Source: Labilithrix luteola (GTDB taxonomy: Bacteria; Myxococcota_A; Polyangia; Polyangiales; Polyangiaceae). From it: a stretch of 64,000 nucleotides of DNA. Within the stretch, counting starts at the first letter, position 1, and every line of letters starts with the position of its first letter. The DNA is taken from the NCBI RefSeq assembly GCF_001263205.1, contig NZ_CP012333.1, positions 1-64,000 of the forward strand, in the 5' to 3' direction. The notes beneath the pieces are model-generated. The model made no database searches. It saw nothing but the letters and a program-made list of their open reading frames with translations, and was not told the DNA's origin. The position numbers were made by a program, and so were the translations under genes. Positions 15,301-22,975 of the stretch are shown in pieces.

Positions 15301-15654
15301 ATGCTCAAGTTCACTGCCGCTGTTGCTCTCTGCCTCACCGCGTTCGCCTGCGGTGGTACGGACGAGCCGAACACGGGGGCGAACCGAGCCGCCCTGTCCA
15401 CGCTCGGACACCAGTGCGAGAGCAACGACGACTGCGGCGAGCAACGGTTCAACGGCGACCTGGTCCCGATGTGCTGGGCGCTCCCGACGACGACGCCGTA
15501 CACCAAAGACGCGCAGGCCGTGCCCCAGATGCAAAACACCTGCGTCCTGTACTGCACGCCAGCATGGACGAGCGACCCGGAGGCCGAGTGTAAGCGCCTC
15601 ACGGGCCACGGCTGCACAACAACGCGCGAGGGCTGGTCCCTCTGCTCTCCCTGA
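15301..15654 (+). CDS. Secreted Cys-rich lipoprotein, probable lysogenic-conversion (moron) gene
   Basis: 117 residues. A signal peptide (MLKFTAAVALCLTAFAC) ends in a lipobox-like AFAC with C17 as the likely lipidated residue. A CGGTDEPNTG linker and a Cys-rich domain follow (CESNDDCG, MCWA, CVLYC, GCTT, SLC). The DDCG-type pattern is common in myxobacterial exported proteins (inference). The gene stands alone between two terminators with its own promoter-like region and is convergent with the lysis genes, the usual setting of a moron expressed from the prophage. A surface-exclusion role is possible but unproven. Confidence 0.75.
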   Translation: MLKFTAAVALCLTAFACGGTDEPNTGANRAALSTLGHQCESNDDCGEQRFNGDLVPMCWALPTTTPYTKDAQAVPQMQNTCVLYCTPAWTSDPEAECKRLTGHGCTTTREGWSLCSP

Positions 15655-15674
15655 CCGCCAACCACCGAAAGTAG

Positions 15675-15704
15675 AAGGCCCGCTGGTTCGCACCGGCGGG
15701 CCTT
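15675..15704. terminator. Bidirectional terminator between lipoprotein and lysozyme genes
   Basis: AAGGCCCGCTGG and CCGGCGGGCCTT form a 12-bp stem with one G-T pair and a 6-nt loop, between convergent genes. It can serve both strands. Confidence 0.85.
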
Positions 15705-15711
15705 CGTCGTT

Positions 15712-16341
15712 TCAGGCAGCGCGTTCGAGCGCCTCGGGCCAGTGCAGCACCTCAAAATCGAGGCCCTGCTCCTGCACGATGGCGGCGTTCCGCAGGAGCT
15801 GCAGGTTCCGCTTGTTGCGCAGGACGATGGTGCCCCTCTGCGGGTTGATGGTGGCTTCCTTCCGCGCGCCCTCGAAGTCGCCCTTGTTGAGCAGCGCGAT
15901 CATCTTCGGGTAGCGGCCGTGTGGCCCGACAGCCCACGCCCACGAGCAGGCGAAGAGCTGCGCGTCCGCAGGCCACGAGCTGAACGCAGGGAACACCTTG
16001 CAGAGCTCCGCCTCGTTCCCCCGCACCTTCGCCATGACCATCGCGTCGATGTCCGTGTCGGAGAGACGAAGGCGCGTGAGGTCGCCGTGATTCCCTCCGC
16101 CCTGATGCTTGCGCGCCTGCGCGGCGTCGACCGCGCGCCACGCCGCCTCGATCTCGGCGCGCGTTGCCCGCCTGCCATCGACGGTCCAGGGGAGCGTGAG
16201 GGCGAAGGACAGCGAACAGAGGTTGCCGACGCCGCACGTGACCAAGCCACGGGGCGAGGCGTCGTCGAGGTACATCCACGGCACCCTCCCCTCGAGAGGG
16301 GCCGTGAACTTGAGGAACGCAGCGAGGACAGACGCCTTCAT
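15712..16341 (-). CDS. Endolysin, lysozyme-like
   Basis: 209 residues. The N-terminus has a T4-lysozyme/GH24-like catalytic pattern: E17 (PLEGRVPWMYLDD), D26 or D27, then LVTCGVGN with T35. The helical remainder includes FACSWAWAVGPHG and a repeat-type NKRNLQLL end. It would cleave peptidoglycan glycan strands at lysis. No export signal is visible, so release through a holin is expected. Last gene of the late operon. Confidence 0.8.
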   Translation of the reverse strand: MKASVLAAFLKFTAPLEGRVPWMYLDDASPRGLVTCGVGNLCSLSFALTLPWTVDGRRATRAEIEAAWRAVDAAQARKHQGGGNHGDLTRLRLSDTDIDAMVMAKVRGNEAELCKVFPAFSSWPADAQLFACSWAWAVGPHGRYPKMIALLNKGDFEGARKEATINPQRGTIVLRNKRNLQLLRNAAIVQEQGLDFEVLHWPEALERAA

Positions 16342-16532
16342 CGCGCCGCCTTCTGCAGCGCGCGGATCTGTGCGGCGTGCTCACGGAGCGTCATGCCATG
16401 CTCGGCCTGCACGACCTTGCAGTCTGCAACGTGGGTCAGGAGCGCGTTCTCGATGCTCGACAGCTTGCTACACACGGCCCACGTGGCGCCTGCGATCATG
16501 CCCCCGAAGGTGAGGATGACCGACCAGTTCAC
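16338..16532 (-). CDS. Small membrane protein with coiled coil, candidate holin or spanin-like
   Basis: 64 residues. One hydrophobic span near the N-terminus (VILTFGGMIAGATWAVC) is followed by a heptad-like helix (LREHAAQIRALQKAA). It overlaps the endolysin gene by ATGA. Position and topology fit a lysis accessory protein (an inner-membrane spanin-like or class II/III holin-like protein); the exact role is unresolved. Confidence 0.55.
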   Translation of the reverse strand: MNWSVILTFGGMIAGATWAVCSKLSSIENALLTHVADCKVVQAEHGMTLREHAAQIRALQKAAR

Positions 16533-16726
16533 GGCACCCCCCTACCGATGCCCAGCTCCGCTCGGATCTTCTCCTTCGAGGCCTGCAGCTGCGCCGCGCG
16601 GATGGCGTCCATCAGGACGTCCTTCGGCGTGCCGCCGTCGATGGCGTCCTTGAGGATCTCGATGAGTTCTGGGTTCGCAGCGAGGAACGCGCCGATGGTG
16701 CCGAGCGTTGCGATGAATCCGTTCAT
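16529..16726 (-). CDS. Small lysis-cassette protein, unknown
   Basis: 65 residues starting MNGFIATLGTIGAFLAANPE by ATGA overlap. A short hydrophobic N-terminal segment precedes an amphipathic helix (DVLMDAIRAAQLQASKEKI). It could be a holin or antiholin component. Confidence 0.5.
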   Translation of the reverse strand: MNGFIATLGTIGAFLAANPELIEILKDAIDGGTPKDVLMDAIRAAQLQASKEKIRAELGIGRGVP

Positions 16727-16944
16727 TGGAGCCCCGCGTCGGTGAGACAGTCGTTGTACGGCTTGAAGCACTCAGGGCACGGAGTGCCGCCGTCGCAGAC
16801 GGTCTTCTGACATGCTCGCGCGACGTCCTCGCACGCGTCGATCTGTCTCTGGTCGGAGACGACCTTGGCCCTGTCGGCCGGAGTGAAGACCGCACCGCAC
16901 GCCGCCAGGGCGAAGAGCGACGCGATGAACATGAGGCGCTTCAT
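16723..16944 (-). CDS. Small Cys-rich lipoprotein in lysis cassette
   Basis: 73 residues. A canonical signal and lipobox (MKRLMFIASLFALAAC, cysteine 16) are followed by a short Cys-rich domain (six Cys, including TPCPEC). Outer-membrane lipoproteins of this size in lysis cassettes are often o-spanins. The Cys-rich rather than Pro-rich tail is atypical, so that role is tentative. Confidence 0.6.
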   Translation of the reverse strand: MKRLMFIASLFALAACGAVFTPADRAKVVSDQRQIDACEDVARACQKTVCDGGTPCPECFKPYNDCLTDAGLQ

Positions 16945-17138
16945 TTCGTGTCCGGGGTGTTCTCCGAGTCGTCTGTGTTTTTGCTCTCCGCATCGATGCG
17001 GTGCAGCACGGCGGCCACCGCGACGGCGAGCGTTTGCGCGAGGCCTGCCGGCAGCTTGTCAGAAAGGCTGGGCGTTGCGAGCGCCGCGAGGACGCCTGCG
17101 CCGATTGCGGCGATGATGATTCGAGTGGTCTTGGACAT
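16941..17138 (-). CDS. Holin-like small membrane protein
   Basis: 65 residues with two hydrophobic segments (RIIIAAIGAGVLAALA and LAQTLAVAVAAVL) and a charged tail rich in D, E and N. The size, topology and location just before the lipoprotein and endolysin genes fit a class II holin. Confidence 0.55.
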   Translation of the reverse strand: MSKTTRIIIAAIGAGVLAALATPSLSDKLPAGLAQTLAVAVAAVLHRIDAESKNTDDSENTPDTK

Positions 17139-17162
17139 TGGACTCCCGGATTGATGCGTCCT

Positions 17163-18542
17163 TCAGACGCCAGTGACTCGAATGGCGCGCAGGACCGAGC
17201 CTGCTTTGACCGTCGAGGTGTCGCCGGCTGTGTTGCTCGCGATTTGGAGCGTTACATTCCCGTCCGCGCCCGCGACGATCGTTCCAACAATACGGTCCGG
17301 ACCGGACGTGGCGTACTGATGACTGAGGCTGCCGAGGTTGTTGAGGGAGGTGATGATACTGTATAGCGGCGTGGTGTTTGACGTGCTCGTGGTCAGGTAC
17401 CACGCATTCTGAAGTGTCGATGCGGCTGGTGCGCCAATGGCAATCCTGATGCCGCTTGACGTCGAGCAAAGCATCGTCACTTCGATTTCAAACCGCCACT
17501 TCTCACCGTTCTTGACGGCAAAGGTCAGATTGGTCGATGTCGCGGTGGCCGCAGTGGTCGTGAAGTCGGCATTCAGCGTCTTGGCGACCTCGCTTATCCA
17601 GCCGACATTCCCAGCCAGGTCGACCGCCTGGGGGTGGCCGGAGGAGGAGAAGAGCGCGCTCTGACCCGAGGCTGCTGTCGGCGCGCTCGAGTCGAGCATG
17701 AGCGTCGGCACAAACAGCTTCATGCTCGTCGACGATGCCTGGAACGTTGTTGTGCTGCCGTTTTGAGTAAAGGCGACGATGCCGGTCGCCTGTGGCGCAT
17801 TGACAGATGCGTTGATCCCATCGCTGTACAGGACGGGGTTGCTCGCCGTCGGAGCGGTCGCCTGGGGCAGGCAGTAGAAGGCGCCAAAGGTTGATGTCAG
17901 GCCAACAAGCGGTCTGACGTGGCAGGCGAAATCAGTGCCCGTCCCCGCCTTGAGGCTCGTAGAGATTGTAGCTGCTCCGGTCGTGAGCGCCCCCGTTGTC
18001 GCGACGTTCTGACTGCCGAAGTCCGGCGCCACCTTCGTGCCCGCAATCGCTGCCGTCGCGCTGACATCGGCGTTCACGATCGCCGCCGCCACCGGGACAC
18101 CGCCCGCGAACTTGAGCACGCCCGTGTAGCTCGCCGCGGATGCCCCAAGGCCGCCGTTCGCTGCTGGCAAGATGCCTGACACTTCCGAGGTCAGAACAAC
18201 GGGTCCTGTGGTCCCCCAGTTCCCGCCAGTGACGTGCGCGATGCCGGTCCCTGTCGGAGTTGTCCCCGGCGGTCCAACGGGGCCTTGCGGACCGGGGTCT
18301 CCCTGAGGCCCTTGCGCGCCCGTTGCACCGGTTGCCCCCTGTGCACCAGTGGCGCCGGTTGCACCTTGTGACCCAGTATCCCCCTTCGGGCCCTGTGCGC
18401 CAGTGGCGCCAATCGAGCCTTGCGGGCCAGTGGCACCCGTCGCGCCTTGCGGGCCAATCGGGCCCTGAATCCCCTGCGGGCCCTGAATACCTTGGATGCC
18501 CTGCGGTCCAGACTTTAGCTGAACAACAACGACATTACTCAT
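17163..18542 (-). CDS. Collagen-like tail fibre protein
   Basis: 459 residues. An N-terminal lead of about 11 residues is followed by about 80 residues of uninterrupted Gly-X-Y repeats rich in GPQG, GAT and GAQ (about 12-92). A beta-rich C-terminal region with repeated T/S/A/G and a possible knob domain (NGEKWRFEIEVTMLC) follows. Collagen-like triple helices are known in phage receptor-binding fibres. It lies between tail and lysis genes and is coupled to the upstream gene by ATGA. Confidence 0.85.
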   Translation of the reverse strand: MSNVVVVQLKSGPQGIQGIQGPQGIQGPIGPQGATGATGPQGSIGATGAQGPKGDTGSQGATGATGAQGATGATGAQGPQGDPGPQGPVGPPGTTPTGTGIAHVTGGNWGTTGPVVLTSEVSGILPAANGGLGASAASYTGVLKFAGGVPVAAAIVNADVSATAAIAGTKVAPDFGSQNVATTGALTTGAATISTSLKAGTGTDFACHVRPLVGLTSTFGAFYCLPQATAPTASNPVLYSDGINASVNAPQATGIVAFTQNGSTTTFQASSTSMKLFVPTLMLDSSAPTAASGQSALFSSSGHPQAVDLAGNVGWISEVAKTLNADFTTTAATATSTNLTFAVKNGEKWRFEIEVTMLCSTSSGIRIAIGAPAASTLQNAWYLTTSTSNTTPLYSIITSLNNLGSLSHQYATSGPDRIVGTIVAGADGNVTLQIASNTAGDTSTVKAGSVLRAIRVTGV

Positions 18543-18973
18543 CGGGACACCGTGGGGAGTAGATCGAACTGTCCAGCCATCAGCATCATCGTCGCGCCAT
18601 CGGACTTATCAATAAGCAGGTCGTAATACCCGCCCGAGTACGCGACGCCGCCGTTCATCGCGAGCGATGCCGAACTCGTAATCATGATCTCGATACCGTT
18701 GTTGACCGAAGGCATCGGAGGGCCTGGACTGAACGTGTCCGCGATGAATGTGAGGCCTCCGCCCGCGATGAGTGACATAATCTGCGCAGAGGCGGAGTCA
18801 GGGGCGACGCGCGCGACCATGCGCGCGTGGCTCCATCCCGTGAAGTCCATCGGCACGAGGTCCTTTGGGTCCGTCGAGCCGCTGGCAGGCTGCGTGAAAA
18901 ACACGAAGCGAGCTTTGAAGTCGACCCCCTGCCATACCTGCAGTCTCTTCGTCGCGAGCGGGCCGCCAGACAT
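18539..18973 (-). CDS. Virion-associated hypothetical protein
   Basis: 144 residues from a TGATG start (MSGGPLATKRLQVWQGVDF). Beta-rich (FKARFVFFTQP, GIEIMITSSAS, YYDLLIDKSDG), similar in style to small fibre-base or adaptor proteins encoded before tail fibres. No family recognised. Confidence 0.6.
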   Translation of the reverse strand: MSGGPLATKRLQVWQGVDFKARFVFFTQPASGSTDPKDLVPMDFTGWSHARMVARVAPDSASAQIMSLIAGGGLTFIADTFSPGPPMPSVNNGIEIMITSSASLAMNGGVAYSGGYYDLLIDKSDGATMMLMAGQFDLLPTVSR

Positions 18974-19440
18974 CAGGCGTCGTCCGGGCTGCTCTGATAG
19001 ATACGTGCGTTGCCGGCGGCGCTGCCGACGAGGCCGAGGAAGTTGTCGACGCTCGCCTGCAGGAGGAATCGCTCCTTCGTGCCCGCCTTGATCACGTAAC
19101 ACGTGCCCGCTGCGCCGGTATAGACGCCGGAGGCCACGGTTCCTGATGCGGTGAGCGAAGGCGCGTTGCCGCCCGACACGAGCGCGCTCGTCGCGCCAAA
19201 CACCACGCCGAGGTCGGCGGTGTCGGCCTCGATGGTGAGGTAGTTGCGCGTCAGGCTCTTCGGGTCCTGGCCGCTCACCTGCGGGTCCTTCTTTGCCTGT
19301 GAAATACCGCGCGTCAGGTCGATGTACGTCGCAGCCGCCGAGACCGCGATGACAGCGACCTGGCCAGGAACGCCGGCAGCCGCGAACGCACGCGGCGCCG
19401 AGACGAAGTCGATCTTTCGAGAGGCTACGGGAGCGGGCAT
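18973..19440 (-). CDS. Virion-associated hypothetical protein
   Basis: 155 residues starting MPAPVASRKIDFVSAPRAF. Beta-rich with Ala/Gly/Thr (GVPGQVAVIAVSAAATYIDL). Encoded between the ejection protein and fibre genes, so probably structural. Confidence 0.6.
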   Translation of the reverse strand: MPAPVASRKIDFVSAPRAFAAAGVPGQVAVIAVSAAATYIDLTRGISQAKKDPQVSGQDPKSLTRNYLTIEADTADLGVVFGATSALVSGGNAPSLTASGTVASGVYTGAAGTCYVIKAGTKERFLLQASVDNFLGLVGSAAGNARIYQSSPDDA

Positions 19441-19450
19441 GCAGGTCCTT

Positions 19451-22400
19451 TCACTTCAGTGATGTGTTGTCGGCGAACTTGATGGTGTGTCCTGGCTTTT
19501 GAGGTTTCGGACCAGGACCGTAAGCCGCCTGGTAGGACTGGGCGCGTCTTGGGTCGATGAGGGGCTCATCAAAAACTAGTCGCGCATACGGGCGCATGCT
19601 GGCCGCGATGGGCTTATTTCGATGTTCCGTCTCGTTTCTCAGCTTCTTTTGGGCGTCCTTGAACATGGCAGGGTTCGTGGCCTTCACAGCGTCCACGCCG
19701 TCCTTCGTCAGGTTGCCCTGGGCGAGCAGCAGGAGCATCAGCTCGGGGCGAACGACGAGGTCGAACTGGCGATTGAACCTCCCCTTCTGCGCCGGGGTGG
19801 GTTGCCACTGCTTTGCGTCCAGATGCGGGGTCAGCGCGTCGGGGCCGGGAGGCGGAGGCTTCGGGAGCGCGTCCATGAGGAAGGTGATCGCCCGGAGCGT
19901 CGCCGTGTTGACCGACGCCGCGATGTCCGGGGAGGCCTTGTCGAGGGGCTTCGTGACGGAGTTGAGGTGCCCGAGGACTTCCTCGTGTTGCGCGGCGACG
20001 TTCAGAAGCTGCTGCCGGCGTTCCTCAAAGGTCTTGGGGCCGGCGATGGGCGGCGACTCGACCGGCTTGCCGTCCATGGCCTTGCGCACCTGGTTCAGGC
20101 CGTGGTCGACGCGCTTCTGCACGCGGGCGTTCGCCTCCTGCATCGTCTGCATCACATGGTCGTTGCGCGCGACACTCGCGAGCTTGTCGAGCGTGTCAGC
20201 GACCATGAAGTCGAAGTGCGAGCGAATGACCTTCGAGGCGAGGCCGCCGAGGGCTTCGCCAGCGACGAAGCCGGCATGACCGCCAAGGAGCGCACCGGCA
20301 CCGCCGAGGGCGTGCCCCGTCATCTTGTCGGTGAGCGAGAGGAACTGGTTAGTGCCGTTGGCGGCGACGCCGCGAGCGGCTGCCTTCTCCAACAAGAGTC
20401 CGCCCTGGTAGGCCTGCTTCGCTGCCTTGTAATCCCTGAGGAGCGTGCCGCCGGCCTCGTTCGCGACCTTGTCGGCGGCTTCCGTCACGCGACCCTCGAG
20501 CCACGAGCGGATCTGCTTGAGGGCCACGGTCGGGGCCTTGTCGGCGCCCGGCGCAGCGTTCCAATTCGAGACCATGTCGTCGACGGTCACGCGGAAGTCG
20601 CGCAGCTGCCGGAACGTGACCGACGCGTGGGGGTCGATCGCCCCGAGAGTGTCGTCCCACGCGCCCGTCGCGTCGAGGATGCGTCGGCGGAACGACTGGA
20701 TCTCGCCCGTCGGCGCCGCCCTCTTGCGCAGCTCGTTCTGGATGGTCTCAAGCTGCGCGTCGATGTCCTCCACCTTGATGCGGGTCTTGCGCAGGGCGAC
20801 GTCGTCGAGACGGTCGATGACGTTGTCCATCTGCTTGATGGCGTCCTTGCGGAGCAGCGGCGCGAGCTCGAGGATGTCCTCGCGTGTGCGCAGCTTGCGG
20901 CCGAGGAGTTGCTCCGCCTTCTCACGCGCGAGGCTGCCCACCTTCCACGCGCCGCCCGCGTAGCGGTTGGCCTCCGCCGTCATCTTCTGGGTCGGTCCTG
21001 CCGCGTGCCAGATGTGCTCGCCGGCTTTCTCCGAGAGCTTGGTGGCGATGTCGGAGTTGCCACCCAGCTTGCGCATGGCGCCCGTCACGGCCTCCTTCGT
21101 GCCCTGCCCGAGCGCGCTGATGCCTCCTCCGAACACGCCGCCGAGCATCGCGCCGTGGACCATGGCGGACGCGATGCGCTCGCCGTTGAGATCTACGTTG
21201 TCCTGCAGGAATCCCTGCCCGACCTCATGCGCGGCGCTGAAGATGGCGCCTTCGGTCGCGCCGCGCGCAGCACCGATGACGGTCTTCTGCGCGATGCGCC
21301 CGAGTGCGGTCTCGGCCTCCGTGCCCACGATCTTGCGCACGACGTCCTCGACGGCCTGACCGAGGCCTTGGACGGCGCGCGTGGGCCCCAGGAGAGTGCT
21401 CTCTACGGCCTGACGCACGAGCCCCTTGCCAGCCGCCTGCGCGGCTGCTGCCTCAATTGCGGGCCCGCTTCGCATGGCCTCCGCCGCTGCGTTCGCCGCT
21501 TGCTGTAGTCGCTCAGCGACCTGCGCCTGCGTCTGCGGCATCGTCGCATCGGGAACGACGCCCATCACGCGCCCGATCACGCCCGTGTTCTGGGCCGCGT
21601 GCGTGCCGATGGCCTCCCATTCGGCAGCGGCCGTCGGGGACACACGTCCGCGTCGGACCCACGCGTCGACGACGCGTCGCGTATTCTCAGGAGACAGGCC
21701 CTCGAGCACACGCTGGCTCTCGGGCGTGAGGGTGCCGATGACCCTGCGGGCCTCCGGCGAGATGGCCTCACCGAGCATCTCCGGCCCCGGCAGCGCAGCG
21801 CGCGCCGCCCGATCGATGAACTCGCCTTCGTACGTCGGTACAAGCCCCGTCGGGCCAGGCAGTGCAGGCGGTGCGCCACCGGGCAGACCGGGAGGGACGA
21901 CCTCTCCGAGCGTCTCCCGCCCGGGAAGCAGCCCGCGCGGCGCTTGGTTGATGAACTCGCCTTCGTACGTCGGCACGAGGCCGGGAGTCTCTGGTAGCAA
22001 GGCGCGCGGCCCGCCGGGCAGCCCCGCCGGGGAAGGAACTGCCTCGCCGAGCGTCTCCGGGCCGGGAAGCAGCCCGCGAGGCGCTTGGTTGATGAACTCG
22101 CCTTCGTAGGTCGGTACAAGCCCTGGAGTCTCCGGCAGCGCCCGCGCACCGCCGGGAAGGCCCGGCAACTCCGCTGGAGGAGGGACGATCTCTCCGGGCA
22201 TCTCCGGACCACGGAACAGTCCGCGCGGTGCCTGGTCGAGGAACTCGCCCTCAAGCGGAGCGAGGCCTTCGGCTGCCCGCGCGCCGACGCCCTCAAGTGG
22301 CGCTAGCGTCTCGGCGGCCCGTGCTCCGACGCTCTCTCCCTCCGTCAAGAGCAGTTTCTCGCCGGCCTTGAGGGCCGCGCGTGCCCGCTCACCGGCGCCG

Positions 22401-22906
22401 AGGAGCTTCACGCCGCCCTTCGCCGCGACGCGCTCCGCTTCGAGCGCCGCGAGGGCGGGTGTGGCGGTGCCTCCGGAGAGCGCGTCGACCGCGATCGGCG
22501 CGATGAAGCCGGCGGCCTCGCCGAGGCCCGTCGCCGTCGGGTTGGCCTCCTGGCTCTTGCGAATGGTCTCGCGGACCTCCTTGCCTCCGAGCCCGCCGAT
22601 GGCGGCGTTCGAGATGCCGAGTGTGGCGCTGTCGAGGGCGGCGGTGCCGAACGCGAGCGCGCCGTGGCCGGCGTCGCCGTAGCGCGCGTCGGTGTCAGCC
22701 TTGTCGTACTCAGCTTGCGAGACGACCTTCGCGCCCTTCCTGAGCGCGTTCTGCAGGCTCTCGATGGGCACTGAGCCGATCTCGCCGCCGACGCTGACGG
22801 GGATCTGCGTGCCTTCGGGGGCGCCGTACTGCCCCGACACCAGCGCGGCTTGCGCCTGGTCGTCGGGGACTTCGACTTGGTTGCCGTTACGATCGAGTAG
22901 TTTCAA
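19451..22906 (-). CDS. Large internal virion / DNA-ejection protein with internal repeats
   Basis: 1151 residues from a TTG start (GGA upstream). After a small N-terminal domain and Ala/Gly-rich helices come four repeats of about 45-50 residues around residues 220-380, keyed by EGEF[LI][DN]QAPRG, GPE..GE and a Pro-rich spacer ending GLVPTY. The C-terminal 600 residues are long amphipathic helices. Size, order after the tail protein and composition fit the ejection proteins of podoviruses. The repeats correspond to about bases 21770-22260. Confidence 0.75.
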   Translation of the reverse strand: MKLLDRNGNQVEVPDDQAQAALVSGQYGAPEGTQIPVSVGGEIGSVPIESLQNALRKGAKVVSQAEYDKADTDARYGDAGHGALAFGTAALDSATLGISNAAIGGLGGKEVRETIRKSQEANPTATGLGEAAGFIAPIAVDALSGGTATPALAALEAERVAAKGGVKLLGAGERARAALKAGEKLLLTEGESVGARAAETLAPLEGVGARAAEGLAPLEGEFLDQAPRGLFRGPEMPGEIVPPPAELPGLPGGARALPETPGLVPTYEGEFINQAPRGLLPGPETLGEAVPSPAGLPGGPRALLPETPGLVPTYEGEFINQAPRGLLPGRETLGEVVPPGLPGGAPPALPGPTGLVPTYEGEFIDRAARAALPGPEMLGEAISPEARRVIGTLTPESQRVLEGLSPENTRRVVDAWVRRGRVSPTAAAEWEAIGTHAAQNTGVIGRVMGVVPDATMPQTQAQVAERLQQAANAAAEAMRSGPAIEAAAAQAAGKGLVRQAVESTLLGPTRAVQGLGQAVEDVVRKIVGTEAETALGRIAQKTVIGAARGATEGAIFSAAHEVGQGFLQDNVDLNGERIASAMVHGAMLGGVFGGGISALGQGTKEAVTGAMRKLGGNSDIATKLSEKAGEHIWHAAGPTQKMTAEANRYAGGAWKVGSLAREKAEQLLGRKLRTREDILELAPLLRKDAIKQMDNVIDRLDDVALRKTRIKVEDIDAQLETIQNELRKRAAPTGEIQSFRRRILDATGAWDDTLGAIDPHASVTFRQLRDFRVTVDDMVSNWNAAPGADKAPTVALKQIRSWLEGRVTEAADKVANEAGGTLLRDYKAAKQAYQGGLLLEKAAARGVAANGTNQFLSLTDKMTGHALGGAGALLGGHAGFVAGEALGGLASKVIRSHFDFMVADTLDKLASVARNDHVMQTMQEANARVQKRVDHGLNQVRKAMDGKPVESPPIAGPKTFEERRQQLLNVAAQHEEVLGHLNSVTKPLDKASPDIAASVNTATLRAITFLMDALPKPPPPGPDALTPHLDAKQWQPTPAQKGRFNRQFDLVVRPELMLLLLAQGNLTKDGVDAVKATNPAMFKDAQKKLRNETEHRNKPIAASMRPYARLVFDEPLIDPRRAQSYQAAYGPGPKPQKPGHTIKFADNTSLK

Positions 22907-22975
22907 CCGTCCTGCTGGGTGGTCTCACGGCCTAGGGAAACTAGACGCCGAGAAGCGTCGGCGCCATTTCCGATG

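Noticed and set aside
18260..18520. Tandem short repeats that could suggest a CRISPR array
   Set aside because: They encode Gly-X-Y collagen-like repeats in the fibre gene; there are no regular spacers. No CRISPR array or cas gene was found in the window.
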